A stretch of DNA of 64,000 nt from Clostridium sp. M62/1 (GCF_020736365.1 NZ_CP085988.1:2982001-3046000); one strand, 5' to 3'. Shown: positions 39,653-49,325, counted from the first letter of the stretch. The notes: generated from the sequence alone by a model not told the origin. Program-made: numbers and translations.

Positions 39653-40396
39653 CTATCCGATCTCTCTCTGTCTTACAATCTCATACGCCAGCACACCGGC
39701 CGCCACGGAGGCATTCAGAGAATCGATATCCCCCTTCATGGGAATGGACGCCACCATATCGCATTTTTCCTTCACGAGCCTGCTCACGCCCTCTCCCTCA
39801 TTTCCAATCACCAGGCCGATGGGCCCTTTCAGATTCAGGCGGTACATGCTCTCGCCTCCCATGTCGGCGCAGACAAACCAGAGTCCCCGTTCTTTAAGCT
39901 CCTCGATGGTGGCAGATAAATTCGTCACCTTGGCCACCGGAGTATAATTGAGCGCCCCTGCGGAGGTTTTGGCCACTGTGGCAGTAAGCCCTGCAGCTCT
40001 TCTTTTTGGAATAATCACGCCGTGAGCGCCGGCCAGGTTTGCCGTCCTGATGATCGCTCCCAGATTATGTGGATCTTCAATCCCGTCTAACAGGAACAGA
40101 AACGGGGGCTCGCCCTTTTCCTCGGCGGCCCGCAGCATATCCTCCACCTGGGCATATTTGTACGCGGCTGCGTAGGCGAGCACGCCCTGGTGCTTTCCGG
40201 TCTCTGAGAGCTGGTCAAGCCTCTCTTTTGACACATAATTGATAATCGTGTCCTGCTTTCTGGCCTCTCTGGTGATACTCTTCACCGGCCCGTCCTGACA
40301 TCCGTCCAGGACAAAGAGTCTGTCAATGGTTTTTCCAGAGCGGAATGCCTCAAGCACGGCATTGCGCCCTTCAATGGTAAGTTCCTCGTATCTCAT
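39653..40396 (-). CDS. rlmB: 23S rRNA 2'-O-methyltransferase (RlmB-type, SpoU family)
   Basis: 247 residues. N-terminal substrate-binding domain (IEGRNAVLEAFRSG) and C-terminal SPOUT domain with DGIEDPHNLGAIIRTA, GNEGEGVSRLV and IPMKGDIDSLNASVAAGVLAYE, the three SpoU motifs. RlmB methylates G2251 (E. coli numbering) of 23S rRNA; the Firmicutes homologue is often YacO. It follows mrnC, as usual in the cysS - mrnC - yacO cluster. Confidence 0.92.
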   Translation of the reverse strand: MRYEELTIEGRNAVLEAFRSGKTIDRLFVLDGCQDGPVKSITREARKQDTIINYVSKERLDQLSETGKHQGVLAYAAAYKYAQVEDMLRAAEEKGEPPFLFLLDGIEDPHNLGAIIRTANLAGAHGVIIPKRRAAGLTATVAKTSAGALNYTPVAKVTNLSATIEELKERGLWFVCADMGGESMYRLNLKGPIGLVIGNEGEGVSRLVKEKCDMVASIPMKGDIDSLNASVAAGVLAYEIVRQREIG

Positions 40397-40474
40397 TCTC
40401 TAAAACGCACTCCTGTTTTTAATCCTTCCCTTTTTGCCTGCAGCAGTCTGCCCCTGCTGCCTGTGCCTGTCATC

Positions 40475-40918
40475 TTATTCTTCCTCATCCCGGAGCTTTC
40501 CCAGCTTCTCAAGACCCATGCCTAAGAGCTCTGCCATCCGCCCGAGGCGTCCGGTCAGATAGAGGTAACCCATCAGGGCCTCAAAGCCTGTGGCCATCCG
40601 GTAATCCTTCATGGTGGCATGTTTTGCCATGGTTACAGACTTGGCATTTCTTCCCCTGCGGTAGACAGACAGCTCCTCCGGCGTCAGCGCCTCCTCGATG
40701 AGCTTGAGAAACTCTGCCTGAGCGCCTGCCTTGACCAGGGAAGCCGTCTCCCTGTGCATCTTGTTTACCTGCCTGTTTCCCTCGTTTACCACAAGTGTCC
40801 GGATCGCAAGCTCATAGACTGCATCGCCCAGGTAGGCCAGCACAAGGGGAGAATAGGAGGCGGCATCCGCCTCCTTAAGCCTCAGCGCCTCCTTTAAACA
40901 GTCTAAACCCGTTTCCAT
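40475..40918 (-). CDS. mrnC: Mini-ribonuclease 3
   Basis: 147 residues. RNase III catalytic domain only, with [14 protein letters not shown] (Asp32) and [16 protein letters not shown] at the second acidic site, and no dsRNA-binding domain. It matures 23S rRNA in Firmicutes. The ATG lies inside the last codons of cysS (16-nt overlap), so translation is coupled. Confidence 0.94.
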   Translation of the reverse strand: METGLDCLKEALRLKEADAASYSPLVLAYLGDAVYELAIRTLVVNEGNRQVNKMHRETASLVKAGAQAEFLKLIEEALTPEELSVYRRGRNAKSVTMAKHATMKDYRMATGFEALMGYLYLTGRLGRMAELLGMGLEKLGKLRDEEE

Positions 40919-42312
40919 TTAACGCCCTCTCTGGTATCCTCCAGCACAATTCCCATGTCAAGCAGCTTTCCGCGAATCTCGTCAGCCAGAGCGAAATTCT
41001 TTGCCTTTCTGGCCTGCTGGCGCTCCTCAATCATCGCCTCGATCTCGTCATCCAGTACCTCGGCCTTCTTCTCTGTGATAATTCCCAGCACCTCGCAGAG
41101 CCTCTCAATGCTTCCCTTTAACTCCTCAAGGTATGCCCTGCTGCTCTCCTCAGAGATTGTGGAGTTGCTCAGCTTAACCATCTCGAAAATAGCTGAGATA
41201 GCGTCGGCTGTGTTGAAATCGTCGTCCATGGCTGCCTCGAACTTCTTCACAAGCTCCGCTGCAGTCTCCAGATTTCTTCTCTCCTCCCCGCTCATCTCCT
41301 TTTCCGCCGCTTTCGCCAGCAGATCTCTCAGCCTCTCAACACCGGTCAGGATTCTCTCCAGGCCGTTTCTGGACGCCTCCATCAGCTCGGCGCTGAAATT
41401 CAGCGGGCTTCTGTAGTGGGCGCTCAGCATGAAGAAGCGCAGAACCTGTAAGTCGTACTGCTCGGAAATCTCACGCACCGTGCGGAAATTTCCCAGGGAC
41501 TTTGACATCTTCTTATTATCAATGTTCAGGAATGCATTGTGCATCCAGTATTTTGCGAAAGGTTTTCCATTGGCCGCCTCGCTCTGGGCAATCTCATTCT
41601 CGTGGTGTGGGAATACCAGATCCTCACCGCCGGCATGGATATCGATGGAATCCCCCAGATATTTTTTCGACATCACAGAGCACTCAATATGCCAGCCGGG
41701 ACGTCCCTCGCACCAGGGAGACTCCCAGAACGGCTCTCCGTCCTTTTTCGGCTTCCAGAGAACGAAATCAGTGGGATCCTCCTTATCCTCCTCGCCGGTT
41801 ACCTTAAGCTCCCTGAAACCAGACTGGAGATCCTCCAGATTCTTGTGTGACAGCTTTCCGTACTCCTTGAAGGACTTCGTGCGGAAATAAACGGTTCCGT
41901 CCTTTGCCACATAGGCATGGCCCTTGTCGATCAGCTCCTGTATCATCTCCTCCATGCCGCAGATCTCCTCGGTGGCCTTCGGGTGAACCGTAGCCGGCTT
42001 GACATTCATCATCTCCATATCCTTTTTGCACTCGGCAATGTAGCGCTCGGAAATGGTCTGGGCGTCCACGCCCTCCTCGATGGCTTTCCTGATGATCTTG
42101 TCATCCACGTCGGTAAAGTTGGATACATAATTTACATCGTAGCCCTTGTATTCAAAATAGCGCCTGACTGTGTCAAATACAATCATCGGCCTTGCATTTC
42201 CAATGTGGATAAAGTTGTATACGGTGGGACCGCACACATACATCTTTACCTTTCCTTCCTCTAACGGGACAAACTCCTCCTTCTGTCTGGACAGAGTATT
42301 AAAAATTTTCAT
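40903..42312 (-). CDS. cysS: Cysteinyl-tRNA synthetase
   Basis: 469 residues. Class I core: zinc Cys and HIGH-like motif in [28 protein letters not shown] near 270, and zinc ligands C/H/E in [20 protein letters not shown]. It attaches cysteine to tRNA-Cys. AAGGAG 8 nt before the ATG. The first of cysS - mrnC - rlmB; no T-box is visible in the 109-nt gap to ispF. Confidence 0.97.
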   Translation of the reverse strand: MKIFNTLSRQKEEFVPLEEGKVKMYVCGPTVYNFIHIGNARPMIVFDTVRRYFEYKGYDVNYVSNFTDVDDKIIRKAIEEGVDAQTISERYIAECKKDMEMMNVKPATVHPKATEEICGMEEMIQELIDKGHAYVAKDGTVYFRTKSFKEYGKLSHKNLEDLQSGFRELKVTGEEDKEDPTDFVLWKPKKDGEPFWESPWCEGRPGWHIECSVMSKKYLGDSIDIHAGGEDLVFPHHENEIAQSEAANGKPFAKYWMHNAFLNIDNKKMSKSLGNFRTVREISEQYDLQVLRFFMLSAHYRSPLNFSAELMEASRNGLERILTGVERLRDLLAKAAEKEMSGEERRNLETAAELVKKFEAAMDDDFNTADAISAIFEMVKLSNSTISEESSRAYLEELKGSIERLCEVLGIITEKKAEVLDDEIEAMIEERQQARKAKNFALADEIRGKLLDMGIVLEDTREGVKWKRV

Positions 42313-42421
42313 GGCTTTTCTCCTTACTATTTAATCATGACGTGCCAATGTCTGCAGGTCAGGGGCTTCTGCCTTCCCTGTACTTTTCCTGGACTCCCGC
42401 CCCTTTTCCCGCAGCCCTCTT

Positions 42422-42973
42422 TTACTGAACGCAGCCCCTGCCGGGGCAGCAGCCGCCGCACCCGGGCGACGCCATCATTTCTTTATCATAGCAGTAATTT
42501 TCCACTTCCGTCAACAGGGTAATGGCCTGAGCCGAGATCCCCTCTCCGGTTCCTGTAAATCCCAGGCCCTCCTCCGTGGTAGCCTTCACACTCACCTGCC
42601 CAGGGCTGATTCCCAGGGCCTCTGCTATATTCTCGGCCATCTTCGGCCTGTATGAGAGCAGCTTAGGCCTCTGGGCAATCACAGTGGCGTCAATGTTTTC
42701 TATAATATAGCTGTGCTCTGACAGCAGCCTGCCCACATGCCTCAGAAGCTCTATACTGGATATACCTGCATAAGCCGGATCCGTATCCGGAAAATGCTGG
42801 CCGATATCTCCGAGAGCCGCCGCACCTAAAAGCGCGTCCATCACCGCATGAACCAGCACATCTGCGTCTGAATGGCCCAAAAGGCCTTTCTCATAAGGAA
42901 TCTTCACTCCTCCCAGAATCAAGTCTCTGCCCTCCACTAATCTGTGGACATCATAGCCCTGTCCGATCCTCAT
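42422..42973 (-). CDS. ispF: 2-C-methyl-D-erythritol 2,4-cyclodiphosphate synthase
   Basis: 183 residues from ATG 42973 ([15 protein letters not shown]), GGAGG 8 nt upstream; an ATG five codons earlier lies too close to the site. Zinc ligands Asp and His in GYDVHR, and [20 protein letters not shown] plus [17 protein letters not shown] of the active site. It acts in the non-mevalonate isoprenoid pathway. After the family's normal end it carries a Cys/Gly-rich tail ending [15 protein letters not shown], which is not needed for catalysis. Confidence 0.95.
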   Translation of the reverse strand: MRIGQGYDVHRLVEGRDLILGGVKIPYEKGLLGHSDADVLVHAVMDALLGAAALGDIGQHFPDTDPAYAGISSIELLRHVGRLLSEHSYIIENIDATVIAQRPKLLSYRPKMAENIAEALGISPGQVSVKATTEEGLGFTGTGEGISAQAITLLTEVENYCYDKEMMASPGCGGCCPGRGCVQ

Positions 42974-43039
42974 ATTCATTTCCTCCAAGCTCTATCTGTC
43001 TGTGTCCGTCTTTTCGTTTATTTTAAATCTCTGTACAGC

Positions 43040-43966
43040 TTACACGATCATCCTGATTTTTCTCTCGATGCACCGGATTTCCAGATCATTCTGATACTGA
43101 CAGCTCTCTCCGTCGGTGTGAACTGCCATGGGCTGCTCTGTGTGAATCAGCGCTTCCCTGCACTCGTAGGTGCGCACGCCCTTTTTCTTCCGAAAAATGG
43201 GCAGGCGGGTCCTCAGAAACAGCAAAAGCAGGCTGAACTTACCCGCCTGGCTGACTGCACACAGCGTCAGCTTTCCGTCCCCCGGCTCTGTCCTGGGCGC
43301 AAAATAAAAGCCGCCGCCCTCCGATGGATGAATTTGAGCAGAGATAAAATAGATATGGTTAAATTCCACTTTTCTCGTCCCATCGAGAAGCAGGTAGCCC
43401 TTTGACGGCCTTGCCTTTAATAACTGCCACAGCCCAGCTGTCAGATAACCTCTGTGGGGTAAGGGAAAATGCCTTCTCAAAAAACCTGATTTTTCATATA
43501 AAAGGCTGTGGCATACAGCCGCATCCAGGCCAATTCCCGCGCTCACCATGAAGCGTCTGTGCCGAAGCGTCTCCTCTCCGTAAGTCACAAGCCCATAATC
43601 CAGATATCTGTAATTTCTCGGATGCAGAATCCTCCTGAGGCTTCTCGCAGGGCTTTTCGGAAGCCTCAGGCTTCTGGCCAGGTCATTGCCCCGCCCCGCC
43701 GGAATATAGCCAAAGGTCAGCGCGCCTGCGAAATTAATCCCGTCCAGTACCTCTCCAAACGTCCCGTCGCCTCCGACAACCACGATCGTCAGCTCTTCCT
43801 TCCTGCCTCTCGTCAGGTCGTCAGCGATTTCCGACGCCTGACCGGGACGCTCTGTCAGAAACGCTCTGTACTCAGTCCCTTCACGCTTTAGCTGCTGTTC
43901 TATTTTTTTCCATATCTTCAAACCATACCCATGCCTGGATTGGGGATTTACGATAAAATAATACAT
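43040..43966 (-). CDS. Diacylglycerol kinase family lipid kinase
   Basis: 308 residues. Begins MYYFIVNPQSRHGYG; DAGK catalytic domain with VVVGGDGTFGEVLDGI and the PAGRGNDLARSL motif. Members phosphorylate diacylglycerol or related lipids (DgkB/YegS/BmrU). No membrane segment. GGAGG 5 nt before the ATG. Confidence 0.9.
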   Translation of the reverse strand: MYYFIVNPQSRHGYGLKIWKKIEQQLKREGTEYRAFLTERPGQASEIADDLTRGRKEELTIVVVGGDGTFGEVLDGINFAGALTFGYIPAGRGNDLARSLRLPKSPARSLRRILHPRNYRYLDYGLVTYGEETLRHRRFMVSAGIGLDAAVCHSLLYEKSGFLRRHFPLPHRGYLTAGLWQLLKARPSKGYLLLDGTRKVEFNHIYFISAQIHPSEGGGFYFAPRTEPGDGKLTLCAVSQAGKFSLLLLFLRTRLPIFRKKKGVRTYECREALIHTEQPMAVHTDGESCQYQNDLEIRCIERKIRMIV

Positions 43967-44019
43967 GACAGCCTCCGTTTATCTCCTTGGTAGAAAGGCC
44001 TGTAAAGCTCTTTCTGATT

Positions 44020-44048
44020 ATTATAGCATACTTCCCGGAAAATACTAA
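44020..44048 (-). promoter_or_regulatory. Candidate promoter of the lipid kinase gene
   Basis: Minus strand TTAGTA (44043-44048), 17-nt spacer, TATAAT (44020-44025) with an extended -10 TGC directly before it. Confidence 0.5.
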
Positions 44049-44081
44049 GAAAATTTCTATTAAAAAATCTAAAATAAAGTA

Positions 44082-44110
44082 TTGACAATCCCTGGAAAGT
44101 ATATTATACT
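44082..44110 (+). promoter_or_regulatory. Promoter of the tRNA-Val/tRNA-Met unit
   Basis: TTGACA (44082-44087), 17-nt spacer, TATACT (44105-44110). Typical strong tRNA promoter. Confidence 0.85.
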
Positions 44111-44143
44111 GTCTAAGCAGTCGCGAGTGAGCGGCAAAGCGAT

Positions 44144-44216
44144 GGGGTCTTAGCTCAGCTGGGAGAGCATCTGCCTTACAAGCAGAGGGTCATAGGTTCG
44201 AGCCCTATAGGCCCCA
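44144..44216 (+). tRNA. tRNA-Val (anticodon TAC)
   Basis: 73 nt. Acceptor GGGGTCT/AGGCCCC with A discriminator, TAGCTCAGCTGGGAGAGC D-arm, anticodon loop CTTACAA (TAC at 44177-44179), T-arm GGTTCGAGCC. CCA is not encoded. Confidence 0.95.
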
Positions 44217-44234
44217 TTGAAATTCTATAAATAT

Positions 44235-44308
44235 GGCGGAATAGCTCAGTTGGCTAGAGCATACGGTTCATACCCGTAGTGTCGAGAGTTCGAATCTCCC
44301 TTCCGCTA
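44235..44308 (+). tRNA. tRNA-Met, elongator (anticodon CAT), copy 1
   Basis: 74 nt. Acceptor GGCGGAA/TTCCGCT plus A, anticodon stem TACGG/CCGTA with loop TTCATAC. The body resembles the elongator tRNA-Met of Bacillus (TTCATAC loop, ...CGCTA end), not the initiator or the CAT-reading tRNA-Ile. Starts 19 nt after tRNA-Val on the same transcript. Confidence 0.92.
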
Positions 44309-44319
44309 CTCTGTATTTA

Positions 44320-44347
44320 AGACTTCTGGTTACTCAGAAGTCTTTTT
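44320..44347 (+). terminator. Terminator after tRNA-Met copy 1
   Basis: AGACTTCTG (44320-44328) pairs with CAGAAGTCT (44335-44343), followed by TTTTT. The rest of the gap 44348-44623 is pyrimidine-rich, with no ORF and no recognisable RNA. Confidence 0.9.
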
Positions 44348-44623
44348 CATTTTTCAATATCTTTTTTCATTCCCTTTTTCTTCTGTCTTTTCCTTTCCTT
44401 CTGCCTTCCCTTTTCCTGTCCCTCTGCTCCTGCTCTCCTATGCCCGGTTCCGGCCTTTCTCTGTCTCTGAACCGATTTTCATACTCTCCGCATAGGATAC
44501 CTGCCGCATATGATAATCGCCGTATATGCTCCTCTCCGCATCTGGCAAACTGGATGTTTCTCCCTGAATCGTCATGATTTTCCTGAATATAAAAATTTTA
44601 TTGCCAAAATATGCAATTTTCTG

Positions 44624-44652
44624 TTGACAGACGCCAAAAAACGTGGTATCTT
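44624..44652 (+). promoter_or_regulatory. Promoter of tRNA-Met copy 2
   Basis: TTGACA (44624-44629), 17-nt spacer, TATCTT (44647-44652), 21 nt before the tRNA. Confidence 0.8.
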
Positions 44653-44673
44653 ATTAGAGCGTTAAGCAAACAC

Positions 44674-44747
44674 GGCGGAATAGCTCAGTTGGCTAGAGCA
44701 TACGGTTCATACCCGTAGTGTCGAGAGTTCGAATCTCCCTTCCGCTA
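44674..44747 (+). tRNA. tRNA-Met, elongator (anticodon CAT), copy 2
   Basis: 74 nt, identical to copy 1 at 44235-44308, with its own promoter. The following hairpin also resembles the one after copy 1. Confidence 0.92.
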
Positions 44748-44757
44748 CTTCTATTTG

Positions 44758-44783
44758 AGGCTTCTGGTTTTCAGAAGCCTTTT
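44758..44783 (+). terminator. Terminator after tRNA-Met copy 2
   Basis: AGGCTTCTG (44758-44766) pairs with CAGAAGCCT (44772-44780), then TTTT. The rest of the 349-nt gap holds only the promoter at 44963-44991. Confidence 0.85.
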
Positions 44784-44962
44784 ACTTTTTCTGCTCCGAT
44801 TTTCTCCTGCTGCCGGGGCAGGATCTCCTCCCACGAATGGCTTTCAGCCGAAATTCCGGAACGTATTCTGGTATTTATTTTCTCAATTCCGAATAACTTC
44901 TAAAGAATCTTCAGGAATTCCAAAGCCCAACTTACGTTTTTATTAACCTTTTCAAAATCCCC

Positions 44963-44991
44963 TTGAAGCCCCTGGCGGAATGTGCTATAAT
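44963..44991 (+). promoter_or_regulatory. Promoter of the PAP2 gene
   Basis: TTGAAG (44963-44968), 17-nt spacer, TATAAT (44986-44991). Confidence 0.75.
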
Positions 44992-45096
44992 CTCCAAAAG
45001 TTGTTACAAAATTGTTAATACGGCTGGAAGCCTGCAGAGAGATATCTGGCAGCTTCCGCTTTATTTCTCATTTTCTGCGTAGATGGAGCGTATAAA

Positions 45097-45765
45097 ATGA
45101 ATACATTAAAAAATTTGATCAAAAAGTATGGTCACGCATGGATACTGCTTTATTTCGCCATTTATCTTCCATGGTTTATCTATTTGGAAAAGCATGTGAC
45201 GACCCGATATCACGTGATGCACAGCTCACTGGATGACCTGATACCCTTCAATGAATATTTTGTCATCCCCTACTTCTTCTGGTTCGCCTACATTGCCCTG
45301 GCAGTGGTGTGGTTTTTCTTTACCAACCGGGAGGACTATTACAGACTCTGCATCTTCCTCTTTACCGGAATGACTTTAAGCCTTCTGGTCTGTACTCTGT
45401 TTCCCAACGGAACCGATTTCAGGCCGGCTGTTGATCCCGACAAAAATATTTTTACAAGGCTTGTTTCCTATTTATATGCGGCGGACACCTGCACCAACGT
45501 GTTTCCCAGCATCCACGTTTACAATTCCCTGGCCGTACATATCGGCATTGTCAGAAGCGAACAGTTTAAAAACTGCCGCCTTATGCACTGGATATCGGGA
45601 ATTATTATGGTTTCCATCTGTATGTCCACAGTATTCTTAAAACAGCATTCCGTCATCGATGTGGCGGGAGCCATGCTGCTGTGTGCTGCCGTGTATCCTC
45701 TTGTCTATGCACCGGGGGCTTCACGGGCCGGCGAAAAGGATCAGGAGAGCGTACTGATCCGGTAG
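45097..45765 (+). CDS. PAP2-superfamily membrane phosphatase
   Basis: 222 residues with about six membrane segments (LLYFAIYLPWFIYL, FFWFAYIALAVVWFFF and others). The phosphatase motifs are FPSIHVYNSLAVH and LKQHSVIDVAGA, holding the catalytic histidines and the Ser-x-His of the PAP2 family. Such proteins remove phosphate from lipid phosphates such as undecaprenyl pyrophosphate or phosphatidic acid at the membrane surface. The layout is like the inositol-phosphotransferase-type PAP2 group. I see no clear AGGAGG before the ATG. Confidence 0.87.
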   Translation: MNTLKNLIKKYGHAWILLYFAIYLPWFIYLEKHVTTRYHVMHSSLDDLIPFNEYFVIPYFFWFAYIALAVVWFFFTNREDYYRLCIFLFTGMTLSLLVCTLFPNGTDFRPAVDPDKNIFTRLVSYLYAADTCTNVFPSIHVYNSLAVHIGIVRSEQFKNCRLMHWISGIIMVSICMSTVFLKQHSVIDVAGAMLLCAAVYPLVYAPGASRAGEKDQESVLIR

Positions 45766-45804
45766 CCGGATAGACGTTCCGAAAGAACATCTTAATCTTT
45801 TATG

Positions 45805-45845
45805 CAGAAAGCCGCCGCTTCCCTGCCGGAAGCGGCGGCTTTCTG
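45805..45845. terminator. Bidirectional terminator between PAP2 and GT2 genes
   Basis: 18-bp perfect stem (45805-45822 with 45828-45845) and a 5-nt loop, midway between two convergent genes. Confidence 0.75.
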
Positions 45846-45886
45846 ACTTTCTCTCACATCTGTCCTATTTCCATGCGCAGCACAGG

Positions 45887-46906
45887 CTAATTAAATCCAT
45901 AAAATTTCTGGCTGATCTTATAGCAGGCGATGGAAACTTTTCTGCCGCCCTTTCCCGGAAGGTTGACGCCCTGGCCCAAAAATCCCCATCTCAGCCGAAG
46001 GAAAAGAGCGAAATTCTGTTTTTTCAGATACTGCCACAGTTCCTTTTTCTTCGCCAGATTTTCTTCTGTTTCCGAGCGGATAGCCAGAATGGATGACACG
46101 GTCATCATAATTTCCAGATAGCGGATCATATATCGGCGCAGCTTTTTATTGGAAATTTTCATCACATCGTAGTAGCCCAGCATCAGCTTTGTGACACGGA
46201 TCTGCTGGTCAATGCGCCCGATCATCACCGCTTCATTGACCGACTGATCCTCTCTCCCTATATAGTAGCGGTAAAAGTTCACATCCAGGTAATACATGGA
46301 CTTCACATGCGGCAGCGGCTGATACACAAAGATGTTGTCCACATAGAAGGTATGCTTTGGCAGCTCCAGGCCGCATTCCCGAAGGAGCTCTGTCCTGTAT
46401 ACTACAGAGTGCATCAGAATATACTGTCCCAGCATAAACATGCGCACTCCTCTCCAGTCGATCAGCTCGCCTTTTGGGATGGCCGTCCTGTAATTCATGA
46501 CCTTTTTGCGCTTTGCTCCCTGCTTTTCATAGACAAAGTTGGTGAGGAGCATATCCAGCCTCTGGTTTTCGTGAGCAAAGCGGCGAAGAGTATCCAGCAC
46601 TTCTCTGTAGGCCTCCCCGTTCACCCAGTCATCGCTGTCCACCACCTTGAAAAAAATGCCTGCAGCATTGCGAAGCCCGGCATTTACCGCCTCTCCATGA
46701 CCGCCATTTTCCTGATGGATGGCCCGGCAGATGCCTGGATACTCCCGCTCATACCGGTCGGCAATCTCCGCCGTGTTGTCCTTCTCAGAGCCGTCATCTA
46801 CTATGAGAATCTCCACTTCGTCCCCGCCGGGAAGCAGGGACCTGATGCATCTGTCCATATAGGCGGCAGAATTATAGCACGGTATCGCAATCGTCAGAAG
46901 TTTCAA
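45887..46906 (-). CDS. Glycosyltransferase family 2
   Basis: 339 residues, TTG start at 46906 with AAAGGAGG 8 nt upstream. GT-A fold: MKLLTIAIPCYNSAAYMDRC, ILIVDDGSEKDN and the metal-binding KVVDSDDWV (Asp90-Asp93). It should transfer a sugar from a nucleotide sugar to a surface polymer or lipid; the acceptor is unknown. Only 17 nt after the HD gene, so co-transcribed with it. Confidence 0.9.
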   Translation of the reverse strand: MKLLTIAIPCYNSAAYMDRCIRSLLPGGDEVEILIVDDGSEKDNTAEIADRYEREYPGICRAIHQENGGHGEAVNAGLRNAAGIFFKVVDSDDWVNGEAYREVLDTLRRFAHENQRLDMLLTNFVYEKQGAKRKKVMNYRTAIPKGELIDWRGVRMFMLGQYILMHSVVYRTELLRECGLELPKHTFYVDNIFVYQPLPHVKSMYYLDVNFYRYYIGREDQSVNEAVMIGRIDQQIRVTKLMLGYYDVMKISNKKLRRYMIRYLEIMMTVSSILAIRSETEENLAKKKELWQYLKKQNFALFLRLRWGFLGQGVNLPGKGGRKVSIACYKISQKFYGFN

Positions 46907-46923
46907 AGGTTTATCCTCCTTTT

Positions 46924-47508
46924 TTATGCATTCTCCATTTCACGGGCTACTGAATCCTCGCAGTCCCGCATAGCCAGAATCGTGCGCTCAAACAGTATAT
47001 CCAAATCCCAGCCAAGCTGTTCCGCTCCCTCCCGTATAATATCCCTGGAACAGCCTGCGGCAAATCGTTTATCCTTAAATTTCTTCTTCAGGCTGGAAGT
47101 TTCCATGTCCTTGGCACTTTTGGAAGGTCTCATCTTTGCCGCCGCCCAGATAAGGCCTGTCAGCTCATCAGCAGCAAAGAGCACTTTCTCCATCTCATGC
47201 TCCGGCTTAGTATCCACCCGGTGCCCATATCCGTGGGAGACTACCCCGTGGATCAGCTCCTCTGATGCTCCGGCCTCCCTCAAAAGCTCCGGCGCCTTGA
47301 TGCAGTGCTCCTCTGGATACTCCTCAAAGTCAATATCATGGAGAAGGCCCACAAGCCCCCAGAATTCCTCGTCTGCACCGTAGCCAAGCTCTCTGGCGTA
47401 CCAGCGCATCACTCCCTCAACTGTCAGTCCGTGCAGAACATGAAACGGCTCTTTGTTATGTTTTTTCAAAAATTCCAGCGCCTGCTCCCTGCTTAATCCT
47501 GCGTCCAT
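46924..47508 (-). CDS. HD-domain phosphohydrolase
   Basis: 194 residues from ATG 47508 with GGGAGG 9 nt upstream; the ATG two codons earlier is too close. HDIG-type domain: HGLTVEGVMRWYA, LLHDIDFEEYP (the His-Asp pair at 57-58), HGYGHRVD and FAADELTGLI metal-ligand positions. Small HD proteins hydrolyse nucleotides or phosphodiesters; the substrate here is unknown. First of the HD - GT2 pair. Confidence 0.87.
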   Translation of the reverse strand: MDAGLSREQALEFLKKHNKEPFHVLHGLTVEGVMRWYARELGYGADEEFWGLVGLLHDIDFEEYPEEHCIKAPELLREAGASEELIHGVVSHGYGHRVDTKPEHEMEKVLFAADELTGLIWAAAKMRPSKSAKDMETSSLKKKFKDKRFAAGCSRDIIREGAEQLGWDLDILFERTILAMRDCEDSVAREMENA

Positions 47509-47687
47509 TTTCATCTTCCTCCCTGTCCTTCGCCCGTTTTCCGGCCTTCATTCGGCGGCCGGTTTTTCCGTATGCGGCCGCCCTGCATACAGCTATCTTT
47601 AGTTATATCAAAATATTCCCTTAAAATAAAGCTGTTTTGCATATTTTAAATCAAAAGAAAGAAATTCGTAACAGTTTGCAGCCAGGA

Positions 47688-49040
47688 TCAGAAAGAAAAA
47701 ATCTGTCTGACGCATTGTCTCAGACAGTAGAGATAGCTGATGCGCTCCACATTGTCCCTGGTACAGATGGGATAGCTTTTTAAAAGCTCCCCTTCTATAT
47801 AGTAATCCGCGCTTCCAACCGGAGTCCCGGCCGCCACAGGCGCCTCAAGCTCTGAAGGGTACCGGTAGCGGATGTCAGCCTCCTCCCCCTCGCGCATCAG
47901 CACCCGGAGCGTCTGCTCCTCCTTCGGCACTGCTAGAACCAGACCTGTCTTTTCTGCAACGCCGTCTTTTACAGCCGCGTCCGGAAACGTTTTCCCTGAC
48001 TCAAAGACTTCTCTCCATCCGTACTCCCTGAGCGCGTAGGAAGAGAGCGTTTTCATATCCGACCACTTGTAAGTTTTGTGGGGCGGCCATCCGCAGCCCA
48101 GAAGGGAAACCACAAAAGTTCTGCCTTCGTCCTGCACGGCTCCCACATAGCAGTAGCCCGCCGCCCCTGTAAAGCCTGTTTTTCCCGTCAGGGCCTCCGG
48201 CATCATGGTCAGAAAGGCATTGTGGTTTGCGCAGTAGAAAGAGCGCTTTCCCTCCCTGTCCGCAAAGGAGTGAGATGCCGTTCTAGTCAGCTCAATAAAT
48301 TCTTCCCGCTTCGGGGACTGAGTGATGCAGTAACTCATGATGCGGGCCAGGTCCTCCGCTGTAGTTGAGTGAGGCGTCTGCTGGGGGCCGTCTGCCCCGT
48401 CCAGCCCGTTTGGAGTGACAAACCAGGTGTCAGTACACCCGATGTCCCTGGCCTTCTGGTTCATAAGGACGGCAAACTCCTCCACTGAGCCGGCGATATG
48501 CTCTGCCACCGCAACTGCCGTGTCATTGTGCGATTCCAGCATCAGGGAGTACAGCAGATCCTTCAGATAATACTGCTCCCCCTCGCGAATATTCAGCTGC
48601 ACATCGGGCATGGAAGCTGCATAGGAGGAGACAGTCACCAGATCCTCCGGGCTCCCCTCCTCCAGGGCCAGTATACAGGTCATAATCTTCGTTGTGCTGG
48701 CCATGGGCCGCTTCGTTTTTCCATCCTTCTCATACAAAATACGCCCCGTACCGGCGTCCATCAGGACAGCCGACTGGGCGTACAGCTTAAAATCCTCTTC
48801 GGGCTTAGCCTGGGCAGGCAAAGTCTCGTCCAATATTCCTGAAAGGCTCTGGCTGGCTGGTTCCGCAGAAAATGACGCCCTCTCTGAGGACACTGTCTCC
48901 GGGGAAGCCAGAGCAGAGCCGCCGGCCGTCTCTGACTTTCCGTCCTGGCCTGCCGGAAGCAATGTTACCGAAACAGCCAGGAAAATCCCGCCAAGCATAC
49001 CGAGGAAACCCTGTTCTGCCTTCCGGCCGAAGGCTTTCAC
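47688..49040 (-). CDS. D-alanyl-D-alanine carboxypeptidase (peptidase S11, DacF-like)
   Basis: 450 residues from GTG 49040 (KAFGRKAEQG...), with AAGGA 9 nt upstream and a signal peptide GMLGGIFLAVSVTLLPAG just behind; the frame is open to a TTG at 49238, but that adds 66 highly charged residues before the signal. Penicillin-binding motifs: MASTTKIM (Ser-x-x-Lys, about 115), LESHNDTAVAVAEH (Ser-His-Asn, about 167) and LTGKTGFTGAAGYC (Lys-Thr-Gly, about 285). It trims the last D-Ala from peptidoglycan stem peptides outside the membrane. A C-terminal PBP5-like domain follows. Confidence 0.9.
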   Translation of the reverse strand: MKAFGRKAEQGFLGMLGGIFLAVSVTLLPAGQDGKSETAGGSALASPETVSSERASFSAEPASQSLSGILDETLPAQAKPEEDFKLYAQSAVLMDAGTGRILYEKDGKTKRPMASTTKIMTCILALEEGSPEDLVTVSSYAASMPDVQLNIREGEQYYLKDLLYSLMLESHNDTAVAVAEHIAGSVEEFAVLMNQKARDIGCTDTWFVTPNGLDGADGPQQTPHSTTAEDLARIMSYCITQSPKREEFIELTRTASHSFADREGKRSFYCANHNAFLTMMPEALTGKTGFTGAAGYCYVGAVQDEGRTFVVSLLGCGWPPHKTYKWSDMKTLSSYALREYGWREVFESGKTFPDAAVKDGVAEKTGLVLAVPKEEQTLRVLMREGEEADIRYRYPSELEAPVAAGTPVGSADYYIEGELLKSYPICTRDNVERISYLYCLRQCVRQIFSF

Positions 49041-49325
49041 CCTGATTTTTCCTTGCCTTCCTCCTGCATTACTTTCCTTTTCTTTCCGTCCTTTGAGCAC
49101 TTTCCTCTGCTCTTCCCTATTTTTTTTCTCTGGTTTTGTTCCGCCCTTCCTCAGGCGCCCCCTTTCCCCTTCTCTGCGTCTCACCTGGGCTGCCCCCTGC
49201 TTCCATTTTACCAAACTATATGCTGTCTGGTGTTTCAATATTCTGACGGGCCGGGGGAAGAAACCGGCTTCCCCGGCCTTTCAATTTCAGCTGCGCTCTT
49301 ATCCTGAGCAGGAGTGCCAGGCAGC

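Noticed and set aside
44235..44747. CAT-anticodon tRNAs as initiator or tRNA-Ile2
   Set aside because: The acceptor pairing and TTCATAC loop match the elongator tRNA-Met of Firmicutes; tRNA-Ile2 typically has CTCATAA-type loops and other acceptors.
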